A stretch of DNA of 64,000 nucleotides from Phytomonas francai (Eukaryota > Euglenozoa > Kinetoplastea > Trypanosomatida > Trypanosomatidae). The notes below the pieces were generated by a model. That model was not told the origin of the DNA. It worked only from the letters and a program-made list of their open reading frames with translations, and made no database searches. Below, piece by piece: positions 31,000-39,553 of this stretch (position 1 is the stretch's first letter; each line of letters starts with the position of its first letter). The position numbers were made by a program, and so were the translations under genes. The stretch is taken from contig MJCC01000009.1 of NCBI GenBank assembly GCA_001766655.1, positions 191,496 through 255,495 on the forward strand, given 5' to 3'.

Positions 31000-31740
31000 A
31001 ATGTTTTAATTAATTTAGTAGGAAAATGACGATCTTATAAATCTTCGATTCATCATTATACTTGTTACTTGGATTAGAAAACACCATTTTGAAGTTTCAC
31101 TTCCCTCTTCTTCTCTTTGGCCTCTGTCAAATGTGCTTTTAACAATGGCGTAGTTCCTAGTTTGAAGTGACAGTGCAGATTTGACTACGGGAACATTTTG
31201 TAAAGTTTTGGGCATAATAAATGTATCACTATACCTAGTGTCTCCCTCCTTTGTAGAAATATTGGTCTATATCTTTTGCATTCTCGGATCATTCTTTTTC
31301 AAAAATTCTCTATTTAAGGCTGTTGCTCCTCTCTTTTCCTTTTTGACTCTTAACGAAAAGGAGTGGAGTAAAATTTTGAATTGTAATTATTCTCTTAGCA
31401 TTCTCTTTCTGTTTGAAATGTTCTTGGCCTTGATAATATTGAACGAAAGGACTTGATGAAATAGAATATTTGTATTTTATGCGGTTGTAAGTCTTTGCCT
31501 AAGCAGCATATTGGAAAATTTGTTCCATTATAGGGCTTCCCCTAACGCTTAAGTTGATAAAACACATGCTTTATTGATTTCCCAATTATCATTTAATCTT
31601 TAACACTAGAAATTTTTCGGCCTATTTAAATATACACGAGAAAAGAGGCAAGCTAGGCAAGTTTAATAAACAAATTGAGCTACACGCACTTTATTTACTG
31701 TATCGAATTTTCACCTTCAAGAGAAGAAAGGGGAAACTAG

Positions 31741-31772
<32 letters not shown>

Positions 31773-31803
31773 TTTAACTAAAATATAAATAGAATCTGCG
31801 TAG
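31000..31803. other. Intergenic region
   Basis: AT-rich, with a (TA)n run at 31741-31769 immediately before RFC1. A hydrophobic open frame at 31181-31456 has no usable ATG and is rejected as a gene. Confidence 0.55.
31741..31769. repeat. (TA)n microsatellite
   Basis: Pure TA run 35 bases before the RFC1 ATG, so it would lie in or next to the 5' UTR. Confidence 0.92.
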
Positions 31804-33648
31804 ATGACATCTGTAAAAAGCTCTAATGCGGACTGTAGCATGGAGGCCGGTGAACTGTGGTCGGACAGGTACAAGCCACGGTGCATTTCAGAGATGTGCT
31901 ACCCGGTTTTTGCCAACAAACTGCTCGCGTGGTTGAAGAATTTCGAACCGGCTGGCGCGAAAAATTCCAAAAAAAACCCCGCGGTCCTCCTTTCCGGGCC
32001 TCCAGGAGTGGGTAAAACGACAACGGTCTACGTCGTCGCACGGGAGGCCGGCCTCACGGTCATCGAATACAATGCCAGCGACTTTCGTAGCTGCAAATCG
32101 CTCCGCAGCCACGTCTCGACTCTGATCACTAATCGAGCCTTTTCGAAGGAGGCGACCTCCTACACGAACGTTCTCCTTTTGATGGATGAGGTGGATGGCT
32201 GTGATGTGGGAGGCGTGGGTGAAGTGATTGAGTTTATCAAAACAACACACATTCCAATCGTCTGCACCTGTAATGATCGCTGGCATCCTAAGTTGCGGTC
32301 TTTAGTCAATCATGTCGAGGATATGCGCTTTACACGGCCGCCTTGCAATATTGTGGCGAACTATATTTGTGATCGCATCCTCGCACGCGAGCAGGTCAGC
32401 CTTTCGAAGCCGCTTTTGCAGGACGTTATCAAGCGCTCCGGGAGTGATATACGCAGTATGCTTAACAATTTACAAATGTGGTGCCTTCAACACCGCGTTC
32501 TGAATGAGCGCGAGCTCGCCTCCTGCGCGGTGAAGATGCAAAAAGACAACGACACGAGCATCTTTGATACCGCGGAGTTTTTTCTTCTCCAAGGTACGAC
32601 TCGCGGCGAGCCGCACACGATCAAAGAGATGGAGATGCGCTACTACAACGCCGATCTGGTGGATCTGTTTGTGCAGGAGAACTACCTCCACTTCAGCCCG
32701 TCGGAGGCCGAGTGGCTTCCGGCCGTGGAGCGCGCGGCGGGGTGCATCTCGCGCGCCGACGCCGCGCAGCGGATGATGTACATGGAGCAAAACTGGTCCG
32801 TCTCGCGAGCCCACGTCCTGCTTTCGAGCATCGCGCCTTGCGTTTACACCCGTGGGAAGTACGTTTCCTTTTTGGAGGGCCAGCAGGTCTTTTTCGACCG
32901 TCAACGCCCGGTGAAGTTCCCGACCTGGCTCGGGCATAACTCGACGACGGGAAAGAATCGGCGTCTGCTGCGGTGCCTGACGATGCAGGCGCAGGAGGCG
33001 ATCAGCGGAAATCAGGAGGACGTCGTCCTCGACTACATCCCGATCGGCTGGGAGCGCGCGCTCCTCCAGCCGCTCGTGGACGACGAAAAAGAGGGCATCC
33101 CGAAGACGATCGCTTTTATGGATGCGTATAAACTCATGCGGGATGACTATGACTTTGTGCAAGGGATGTCGCATTTTAAGCGGATGCGGAGCGCCTCACG
33201 GAGTGGCACCGAGGATCTCGCCGCAAGGATTCCGACAGCGGTGAAATCCGCTTTTACGCGAGAGTTTAACCGAACTCATCGCATGGAAAGCTTCGCCAAG
33301 GCCGCTCTACGGCATATCGATAAAGGCGCCGCCACTACGTTGTCAGACGATAACAGTGAAGACGACAACGACGAGTCGAAGGGACCTGGTGAGGGCGTGA
33401 TAGTAGGCGATAAAAAAAACACAACAAAGGCTACAAAAGGCACAAAAAAAGCAACCTCGACGGTATCATCCACCACCAGCGCGACTAAAAAAAAAACCAG
33501 GGCCACCGCGCGAAAGCAAGCGGCAACATCTGTTAACAATACTTCCCGCAAGAAAGCAGCGCCTAAACGGAATGGCAAAAAAGCTCGTAAAGACCAATCC
33601 AGTGAGGAAGACTCCTTTATCGAAAGTAGTTCTGATGATGACGAATAA
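31804..33648 (+). CDS. RFC1: Replication factor C large subunit (RFC1)
   Basis: A 614-residue clamp-loader subunit that opens PCNA at primer ends. It opens with LWSDRYKP, the usual start of an RFC AAA+ module. Walker A is GPPGVGKTT (about residue 65), Walker B is LLLMDEVDG (about 127), and RFC1-typical elements follow: IEYNASDFRS, CTCNDRWHPKLRSL and SGSDIRSMLNNLQ. The C-terminal RFC1 domain follows (LVDLFVQENYLHFSPS, about 285), ending in a helical region with LMRDDYDFVQGMSHF. There is no N-terminal BRCT domain; the protein begins at the ATPase module, so it is much shorter than animal RFC1. The last about 100 residues are Lys/Thr/Ser-rich (about 517 on), likely nuclear-localising, with an acidic end. 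Confidence 0.94.
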   Translation: MTSVKSSNADCSMEAGELWSDRYKPRCISEMCYPVFANKLLAWLKNFEPAGAKNSKKNPAVLLSGPPGVGKTTTVYVVAREAGLTVIEYNASDFRSCKSLRSHVSTLITNRAFSKEATSYTNVLLLMDEVDGCDVGGVGEVIEFIKTTHIPIVCTCNDRWHPKLRSLVNHVEDMRFTRPPCNIVANYICDRILAREQVSLSKPLLQDVIKRSGSDIRSMLNNLQMWCLQHRVLNERELASCAVKMQKDNDTSIFDTAEFFLLQGTTRGEPHTIKEMEMRYYNADLVDLFVQENYLHFSPSEAEWLPAVERAAGCISRADAAQRMMYMEQNWSVSRAHVLLSSIAPCVYTRGKYVSFLEGQQVFFDRQRPVKFPTWLGHNSTTGKNRRLLRCLTMQAQEAISGNQEDVVLDYIPIGWERALLQPLVDDEKEGIPKTIAFMDAYKLMRDDYDFVQGMSHFKRMRSASRSGTEDLAARIPTAVKSAFTREFNRTHRMESFAKAALRHIDKGAATTLSDDNSEDDNDESKGPGEGVIVGDKKNTTKATKGTKKATSTVSSTTSATKKKTRATARKQAATSVNNTSRKKAAPKRNGKKARKDQSSEEDSFIESSSDDDE

Positions 33649-33928
33649 GACTAGCCGTCCAAGGAGGAAGGGGTGTGGCAGTTATCCTTTGGAACACTTA
33701 ATAGAGGTGAAAAGGGAGAGGAAGGATGAATAGCGAAAAACGTACATGATTGGATACAAGTTTTTAAAAACTTGAAAATGTTCTGCTCTGTTTTCAAAAC
33801 GGTATTTATGCTTTTTTTATTTTCAGGACTTTTCTTCTCTTTTTTTTTTCGCTCTTTATTTCGTGTTGCCAATAGTCTGATGTTAGCATAATTTCAGGGA
33901 AACACATTAATAGATAAGAAAAAATACA

Positions 33929-35274
33929 ATGCTGAATACCTATAAGAAAAGTCAACTGCTTAATAAGCAACCGCATTGCAGAATCGCAAAGTACTGCTTC
34001 CCTATCTATTCTCACCCCGCATTCCGCGCCCAGGTCAAAGAGAAAAAATACGTTGAAGAGCACGTTGATAGGGCCCTGCACGATGAGCAGCTGCTAAGGG
34101 TTCTCAATCAACAAGTGGATGCATATTTGACATCTTTGAATAACCCCGAAAAGGATGGAATTTCACCCGCGATCGTTAACGACACCGACGTCGAAAAAAT
34201 CTTGGAGCAGGTTCTTACATTGTATCAGGCAAACCAGGCGGTAGACTCTTGCGTTGAAGGAGAAGCATCGCGTAGTGATGTTTCCAGTATCGCTCGCTTT
34301 GAATTATCTCTTCCGGGACCTGAAAGCTCCATTGAGGGCCTTCATAGTAGTGTGGATATTTGTAAAAATTCAAGAATGAATTTAACCTCTTCCGCGCACG
34401 ATGTGCGCGGGAGGAAAATGATTCATCCGAAGAAATGGCTACCCCATCACTCCCGTCTTCCACCTCTTTCGATTCATGCCACCCGCTCCGAAGCGATACC
34501 GCCTTTTACCGCGGTGGACACCCGTAATTACCGTCTTTTACCCGACCTATCGCCGGATGTCGTGCCCGCTAAAACTTTGCTCGCGTTGAAGGATATCTCG
34601 GACGATTTCTCGCCCTTTTCAACCGACAGCGAAGCCTCGAAGCGGGAAAGGGGCGGGAAGAGGAAATCGGTGGGGGGCCCGGCCCCCCCGGCTCGAGCGC
34701 GGGGCAAACGAAACGCCCCGCAAGGGCCACCCATCGCGCGCGATTCCGTTCGCCGCGCGATTTATTCCCTCCTTCGCAATCGCGCGGATCCGGCGATCGC
34801 CGAGGGCGCGGCGGCGCCTGTCGGGGAGGCCGAAATCCGCCGCGCACGCGCGGCCCTCCGCGCCGTCGACGCCCTTCACCTCGACGACGGCGCCTTCGCC
34901 CGGATGGACGTCCTCATGGACGGCAATTCGACGTGCATTCGGCGGCGAAAAAAACCCACGGCGGCCCCCCCCCAAAGGGCTTTCGGATTCGAAAGAAAGC
35001 CCTTCTGCGGGGGCTCGCCTTTTTGAGGCCAACCTCGCGCGATCCGCGTACGTGCTCTTGGCGAGGGAATCCTTCGCGGGCGGGGCCGCGATCCCCCCCC
35101 CTCTTGGAGGGCCTTCATTTCGTACAAAAGGGCCTCAACGCCTTCGCAGACGGCCGCCGGGCCACCTTTCGCGTGCGCGATTGTTTACGCTTTCGAGATG
35201 TCGAGGTGAAGTCAATGGAAGGGACGATAGATCTGAAAAATGCGATGATGGGTTTGCGAAGGAAAACGAATTGA
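33929..35274 (+). pseudogene. Unknown protein gene interrupted by two frameshifts at poly(C) runs
   Basis: Reading begins at the ATG at 33929 and stays open to 35026, but coding-like sequence continues in other frames. After a run of nine C (34965-34973) the plausible frame becomes the one giving ARLFEANLARSAYVLLARES (to about 35090). After a run of ten C (about 35092-35101) it becomes the one giving EGLHFVQKGLNAFADG and stopping at 35274. Both shifts fall exactly on homopolymers, so assembly error is the simplest cause and the living gene is probably intact, about 445 residues. N-terminal part: charged helix VEEHVDRALHDEQLLRVLNQQ. Middle: Ser-rich and basic (KRERGGKRKSVGG). The C-terminal block looks folded. 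No family recognised. Given as broken because the sequence as presented is. Confidence 0.65.
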
Positions 35275-35707
35275 GGGCATCATGCATAATAACGCGATTC
35301 AATTAGAATGGAATCCTACCTCAATGCGATCTTGAAATTTGAAAAAGAGAAGAACAGAGGTGCATCATCAAGTCTTTGCGGAAACTTTTCAAATGTAAAT
35401 ATATATCTTGTTTATTAGAATTCGCTTTTAATTTTTTTTCCCCCTTGTGTGCCTGCTCATGAAACCTTTGAATGGAGATGGGTTTCCCTTTTTCATCTTG
35501 CTTATCGTTCTTAACGGGTTAACGGCTAAAGGTTAATGTAAAGGCACCTGACAATATGCTGAAAGACGATAAAAGGACTGCTCGATGGAATGTGGATCGA
35601 TAAGGCATCTTGATTGCTCCGTTGATATTCATTTTTATGAATGAGAAATCAACTCTCACGTTCAATTCGCGGTGAAAAAAAGAACTTGGTCTTCTAATTT
35701 CCACCAC

Positions 35708-35762
<55 letters not shown>

Positions 35763-35910
35763 CATACATGAGTGTGTGTTTTACTATATGTGATTCCTAC
35801 ATAAATATTATTACTTTTCTTCTGATCTTTTGTTGTTTATTGTGCTTCTTTATATCCCATGTGCACTTGCATATACAGACAAGCCGACGGAAAGAGAAAT
35901 TGTAGCTTCC
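35275..35910. other. Intergenic region with (TC)n/(TA)n before Mnd1
   Basis: No gene seen. A compound microsatellite lies at 35709-35763 and an open but ATG-poor frame runs into Mnd1. Confidence 0.6.
35709..35763. repeat. Compound (TC)n-(TA)n microsatellite
   Basis: About 17 TC units pass directly into about 10 TA units, roughly 150 bases before the Mnd1 ATG. The TC part could serve as a splice-acceptor pyrimidine tract. Confidence 0.92.
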
Positions 35911-37311
35911 ATGAGCAAAAAGAAAGGTCTTTCCGTGGAGGAAAAGATCGAAAAAGTTGACAGATGGTTTGAAACCCATCCAGAACCCTACACACTGAAG
36001 GAGCTCCAATCCTTAATTCCAAAGGCAACCGGCGTTATTTACCAAAGTATAGAGGAGTGCGTCGAGGTGCTAGTCTCCGAGAATCGTTTAAATCAGGAAA
36101 AGGTCGGCGTGCAGACTTTGATATGGAAATTTCCTCAGACGGAGGCCCAAAAACAACGCGTGCTCACGGCCAAAGACCAAACGGCAAAGGGCGTGCAAAA
36201 TACGGCATCCCGGCTTTCTTTGTTAAGCCTGGCCTCGCTTCAGGAGCGGCGAAAAGTCCTCGAAGAGGCCCTGAATCAACTGCAAAACGCCATCGATCAA
36301 CGCCAAAGTGAAATCGGATCGATGGAGGAATATGCCCTCGATATGCAGGCAATTCAATCCCTCGCGCGGCAGCGCGTGAGCCTTCAGACGGAGCTCCACC
36401 GGTTTGAGGCCTTCGATCCGGTTTTTTTAGAAAAACTCCAACACTCGACGGCAATCGCCTTGGAAGCCGCTAACCGATGGACGGAAAATTTGTATCTTTT
36501 GGAGGATTACATCGGCAATCGAATGGGAAGGAGCTCGAAAGAGCTCCGCGCGTCGTTAGGCATCCCTGTCGAGATCGATTACGTCGATGACGGTGATATT
36601 TCTCGCGCGGATTCCCCCGCCAAGTCCGGGAAAGCAAAAGAGTGTTCGTCGGTATTATTATGCCCCGCCTCCACCCTACCTCATACCCCGGCGAAGGGGA
36701 AATCAGATTTAATATCCACAACAGAGGGCGTAAACGCGAGGGATGATAGCGGTAAAAGAAAGTTAACAGCGGCAGAGGGCGCGGAAAATGGCGAGTTTAT
36801 TTCGCAAAAATGCGATCCGAACGCGTGTGAAAAGACGTCGAATACGCCCGAGACGGTTAGCGCAGCGAGCGAAACCAACGAACGAGCAAAGGACGATAAA
36901 AAAGAAGCGGAGGCGGTCGAGGTGAGGTCAAGCACCCAAAGCACCGACGAGGATACCGCGCAGAGCCTGGGAAAGGAAAGCCACGCAAGCGACAGCCCGC
37001 CTCGTTGTGGGGCCAACGCATCCCTCTCGACAACCAACGCGGCGAAGAAAGAACCAAATCCTAAAAGTAAAAAAAATGGTCCTGCAAACCCGCCTAAAGG
37101 CAGAGCTCCCGCAGCGTCGTGCAGTTCTCACGTAAAGCGCACCGCAGTGGATAGCAAGGGGAAGAAAACAGAGAATAAAAGTACCCCCCCTAAAGAAGGA
37201 GGAAAAGAAAATAAGGGAGTCAAATCCCCTTTGAAAGGCAATTCGTGCAAACGGGCGAACTCAAATCGGGTGTCTGAAGGAAATCACCGTAAAAAGGTAC
37301 AGCGTGTTTGA
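35911..37311 (+). CDS. MND1: Meiotic nuclear division protein 1 (Mnd1) with long basic tail
   Basis: Partner of Hop2; the pair stimulates Dmc1/Rad51 strand exchange in meiosis. The ATG at 35911 gives the family-typical start MSKKKGLSVEEKIEKVD. It is followed by the winged helix (PYTLKELQSLIPKATGVIYQSI), the WKFPQ end of that domain, a coiled coil (about residues 95-170) and the conserved AANRWTENLYLLEDYI and LGIPVEIDYVDD at about 190-232. Known Mnd1 proteins are about 200-220 residues and end there. This one is 466 residues: a Ser/Lys/Glu-rich disordered tail of about 230 residues follows, with several basic clusters (KKEPNPKSKKNG, SKGKKTENKS). An upstream in-frame extension to 35830 begins without ATG and is not used. 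Identification of the N-terminal half is secure. Confidence 0.92.
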   Translation: MSKKKGLSVEEKIEKVDRWFETHPEPYTLKELQSLIPKATGVIYQSIEECVEVLVSENRLNQEKVGVQTLIWKFPQTEAQKQRVLTAKDQTAKGVQNTASRLSLLSLASLQERRKVLEEALNQLQNAIDQRQSEIGSMEEYALDMQAIQSLARQRVSLQTELHRFEAFDPVFLEKLQHSTAIALEAANRWTENLYLLEDYIGNRMGRSSKELRASLGIPVEIDYVDDGDISRADSPAKSGKAKECSSVLLCPASTLPHTPAKGKSDLISTTEGVNARDDSGKRKLTAAEGAENGEFISQKCDPNACEKTSNTPETVSAASETNERAKDDKKEAEAVEVRSSTQSTDEDTAQSLGKESHASDSPPRCGANASLSTTNAAKKEPNPKSKKNGPANPPKGRAPAASCSSHVKRTAVDSKGKKTENKSTPPKEGGKENKGVKSPLKGNSCKRANSNRVSEGNHRKKVQRV

Positions 37312-38051
37312 CGCTAAACCACAAACACATCAGCAAACAAAATTACAAATCATGGCAATTTACCTAAGGTAGATAACTATGAAATAGGGTCTATTCTTAT
37401 TTATAACACCCTGTCTTTATAGTTTATTTTTTTGGCCAATAAGATTGGCAAAGGGCTAAAAGATAAGGTATTTTTTACTCGAATTTCCTAAGAAATAAAC
37501 AATATAGAGGGAGTAAGCTTTTTTAGCTAACTAAATCCAGAAAACGATATATAAATAGAGAGGGGCATTTTCCCCGTTACACCGTTGCAGTTTTAGACTC
37601 ACCAAATCGGAAATAGAAGAGAATCTTTGTTTCACTCTTATTTATCTTATTTACTGCTCATATTTTTCTTTACTTTTTGATCACTCACATCCTACTATAT
37701 TTTCTGCTCATTGGGCGGTTGTGTATGTATAACATAATATATTTTTTTCTCGGGTTAATATGATGAAAATGGAGCAGTTCTCAGCCGATAACCAAGACCG
37801 GTTCTCTTTATTACTCTAACCTTCACAAGGACAAGTCTAAAGGGCAAAACCCAAAAACGCTTATTAAAAGTCCAATCACAATATCTTGAGAGAATCTCTT
37901 AAACCATTTTTCCTTCACGATAATAAGAGGGCGCGGAGGTGATTTTGCAAGTGTGTAAGACTATATATTTGGATACAGAGGAATCTCTAAACCATCTATC
38001 TATCTATCTATATATATAGATATTAGTATCTAAAGCAATTTCAGGGTTAAA
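37312..38051. other. Intergenic region
   Basis: No gene seen. It is AT-rich, with a (CTAT)n/(TA)n tract at about 37994-38020 just before the LC1 start. Confidence 0.55.
37994..38020. repeat. (CTAT)n-(TA)n microsatellite
   Basis: Tetranucleotide CTAT units passing into TA units, 32 bases before the dynein light chain ATG. Confidence 0.88.
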
Positions 38052-38687
38052 ATGGCGACAGCGACGACTTTAAAAGAAGCTATTACTCGCTTTGAGGAGG
38101 CCGAATTCAATCGGAGGCTGCTTGCCGCCCCGCCAGGGACCGATCCGGAGAGCCTCCCCAAAGTAGTCGCCGCCGAGGAGGCGAAGGTATTGCTTATCGG
38201 CATGCTCCCTCCCATCGTGAAAATGGATAAGGATATCACGCAGCTCAAGGCAGCAGTGCATCTCGGTCTGAGTACGAACGCGATCGAAAAGATAGGGCCG
38301 GGTTTAAAAGAGCTCAAAAATCTACGAATTCTATCGCTTGGCCGTAATAACATACGCAAGCTGGAGCAGTTGGATATTCCGCATCTTGAGCAGTTGTGGA
38401 TCTCGTACAACAAAATCGATAAGCTTACCGGGCTGGACAAGCTCAAAAGCTTAAGGATTTTGTACATGAGTAATAATTTGGTAAACAGTTGGACAGAAAT
38501 CGACCGCTTGTCGAATCAATGCCCGGAATTGGTGGATGTTCTTTTTGTGAATAATCCAATTTACAATAGCGCGCCGAGCACGCAGGAGTATCGCTATATG
38601 ATGCTCCAGCGACTGCCCAAACTTACCTGTCTAGACGGCGTACCGGTGGAACCGGAGGAAAGGGAAGAAGCAGATCGACGACGTTAA
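38052..38687 (+). CDS. DNAL1: Axonemal outer-arm dynein light chain 1 (LC1, leucine-rich repeat)
   Basis: A 211-residue leucine-rich-repeat protein of the LC1/DNAL1 family, which binds the motor region of an outer-arm dynein heavy chain and tunes flagellar beating. It begins with the family-typical ATTLKEAITRFEE and EAKVLLIGMLPPIVKMD. The repeats run from about residue 68 to 150 (HLGLSTNAIEKIGPGLKEL, LRILSLGRNNIRKLE, LEQLWISYNKIDKLTGLD, LRILYMSNNLVNSW). They close with the cap VLFVNNPIYN, YRYMMLQRLPKLTCLDG and an acidic/basic end. The length matches the family. The start is the first ATG. Together with p28 at the beginning of the window it shows a motile, flagellate cell. Confidence 0.94.
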   Translation: MATATTLKEAITRFEEAEFNRRLLAAPPGTDPESLPKVVAAEEAKVLLIGMLPPIVKMDKDITQLKAAVHLGLSTNAIEKIGPGLKELKNLRILSLGRNNIRKLEQLDIPHLEQLWISYNKIDKLTGLDKLKSLRILYMSNNLVNSWTEIDRLSNQCPELVDVLFVNNPIYNSAPSTQEYRYMMLQRLPKLTCLDGVPVEPEEREEADRRR

Positions 38688-39267
38688 GATGACATTACGA
38701 AATAAATGCGCACAAACAATTAAAAAAAAAAGAGGGTATTAGAGGAAGTAATGATTTCAATTCTAAAGTGCTCTGCTGTAGATATTTCTCTTCAAAGCTC
38801 CAATGTGCATGAAGTGCTCGTCTTTGCCGATCGAGAATAAGTGCATGTTTTCCCTTTTGCATTTAAATTATTATTTTTCTCTAAATATGTTGAATGATGT
38901 ACAAATTAGAAGGAAAAATGCGTCTTCCTGGTTCGAATCGTTTCGAAGCCAAGAGAAAACCTTGACAAGAGGATTCGAGTGTTTAAGCTGGTCCTAGATG
39001 TAATTCAATGAAGATTCTATGAATATGATGCGTGAAATGGTCATCGAGATGTCAGTGACTTATCGTGAATTATCCTTCTTTACGCTTAATATTTCTCTCT
39101 TTATTTTATCTTCACGTGTGGGGGGTGGGTAGGGGAAGGAGGTAAATAGTGACCAATATTCATTAAAAATTTTCTACCTTATTTAGTCGGAGTAGAGAAA
39201 GCGCCTTCTTTTGGCTATCGCTGGCTTTTTCCCCCTTCCAGCCGACCCAACGCACCGCGACGACGTG
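38688..39267. other. Intergenic region
   Basis: No gene seen. A pyrimidine-rich stretch (39085-39113) lies before the possible start at 39268. A tRNA-like B-box string near 38930 has no matching A box. Confidence 0.5.
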
Positions 39268-39413
39268 ATGAAGGCGTCGCCCCCCCCTGCGATTCACCTC
39301 TGCGACCCCCACTTCGCCTCCCGCGCGGCCTACGCCGACGTCTTCGTCCTGCCGGCGGGGCTTTTCTCGGGGGAGGGGGGGGCCGCGCGCGCGGTTTTGC
39401 GGGTGTGCGGGGG
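39268..39413 (+). CDS. Possible 5' fragment of the gene interrupted by the gap
   Basis: An open ATG frame of 48 codons in sharply GC-rich DNA (starting MKASPPPAIHLCDPHFASRA) runs into the run of N. It has a coding look and the right orientation to be the N-terminus of the dynactin-p62-like gene on the other side. Because the gap length is unknown, joining the two is an assumption. It could also be a separate gene. Confidence 0.4.
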
Positions 39414-39553
39414 NNNNNNNNNNNNNNNNNNNNNNNNNNNNNNNNNNNNNNNNNNNNNNNNNNNNNNNNNNNNNNNNNNNNNNNNNNNNNNNNNNNNNNN
39501 NNNNNNNNNNNNNNNNNNNNNNNNNNNNNNNNNNNNNNNNNNNNNNNNNNNNN
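39414..39553. other. Assembly gap (140 N)
   Basis: A run of N in the given sequence. GC-rich DNA on the left and a minisatellite on the right suggest that a tandem array prevented closure. Confidence 0.99.

Noticed and set aside
31181..31456. Hydrophobic open frame of 91 codons
   Set aside because: It starts without ATG, and its Phe/Leu/Ile content is that of random AT-rich DNA.
38925..38950. GGTTCGAATCG, similar to a tRNA B box
   Set aside because: No A box, acceptor stem or anticodon arm can be found at the right distance.
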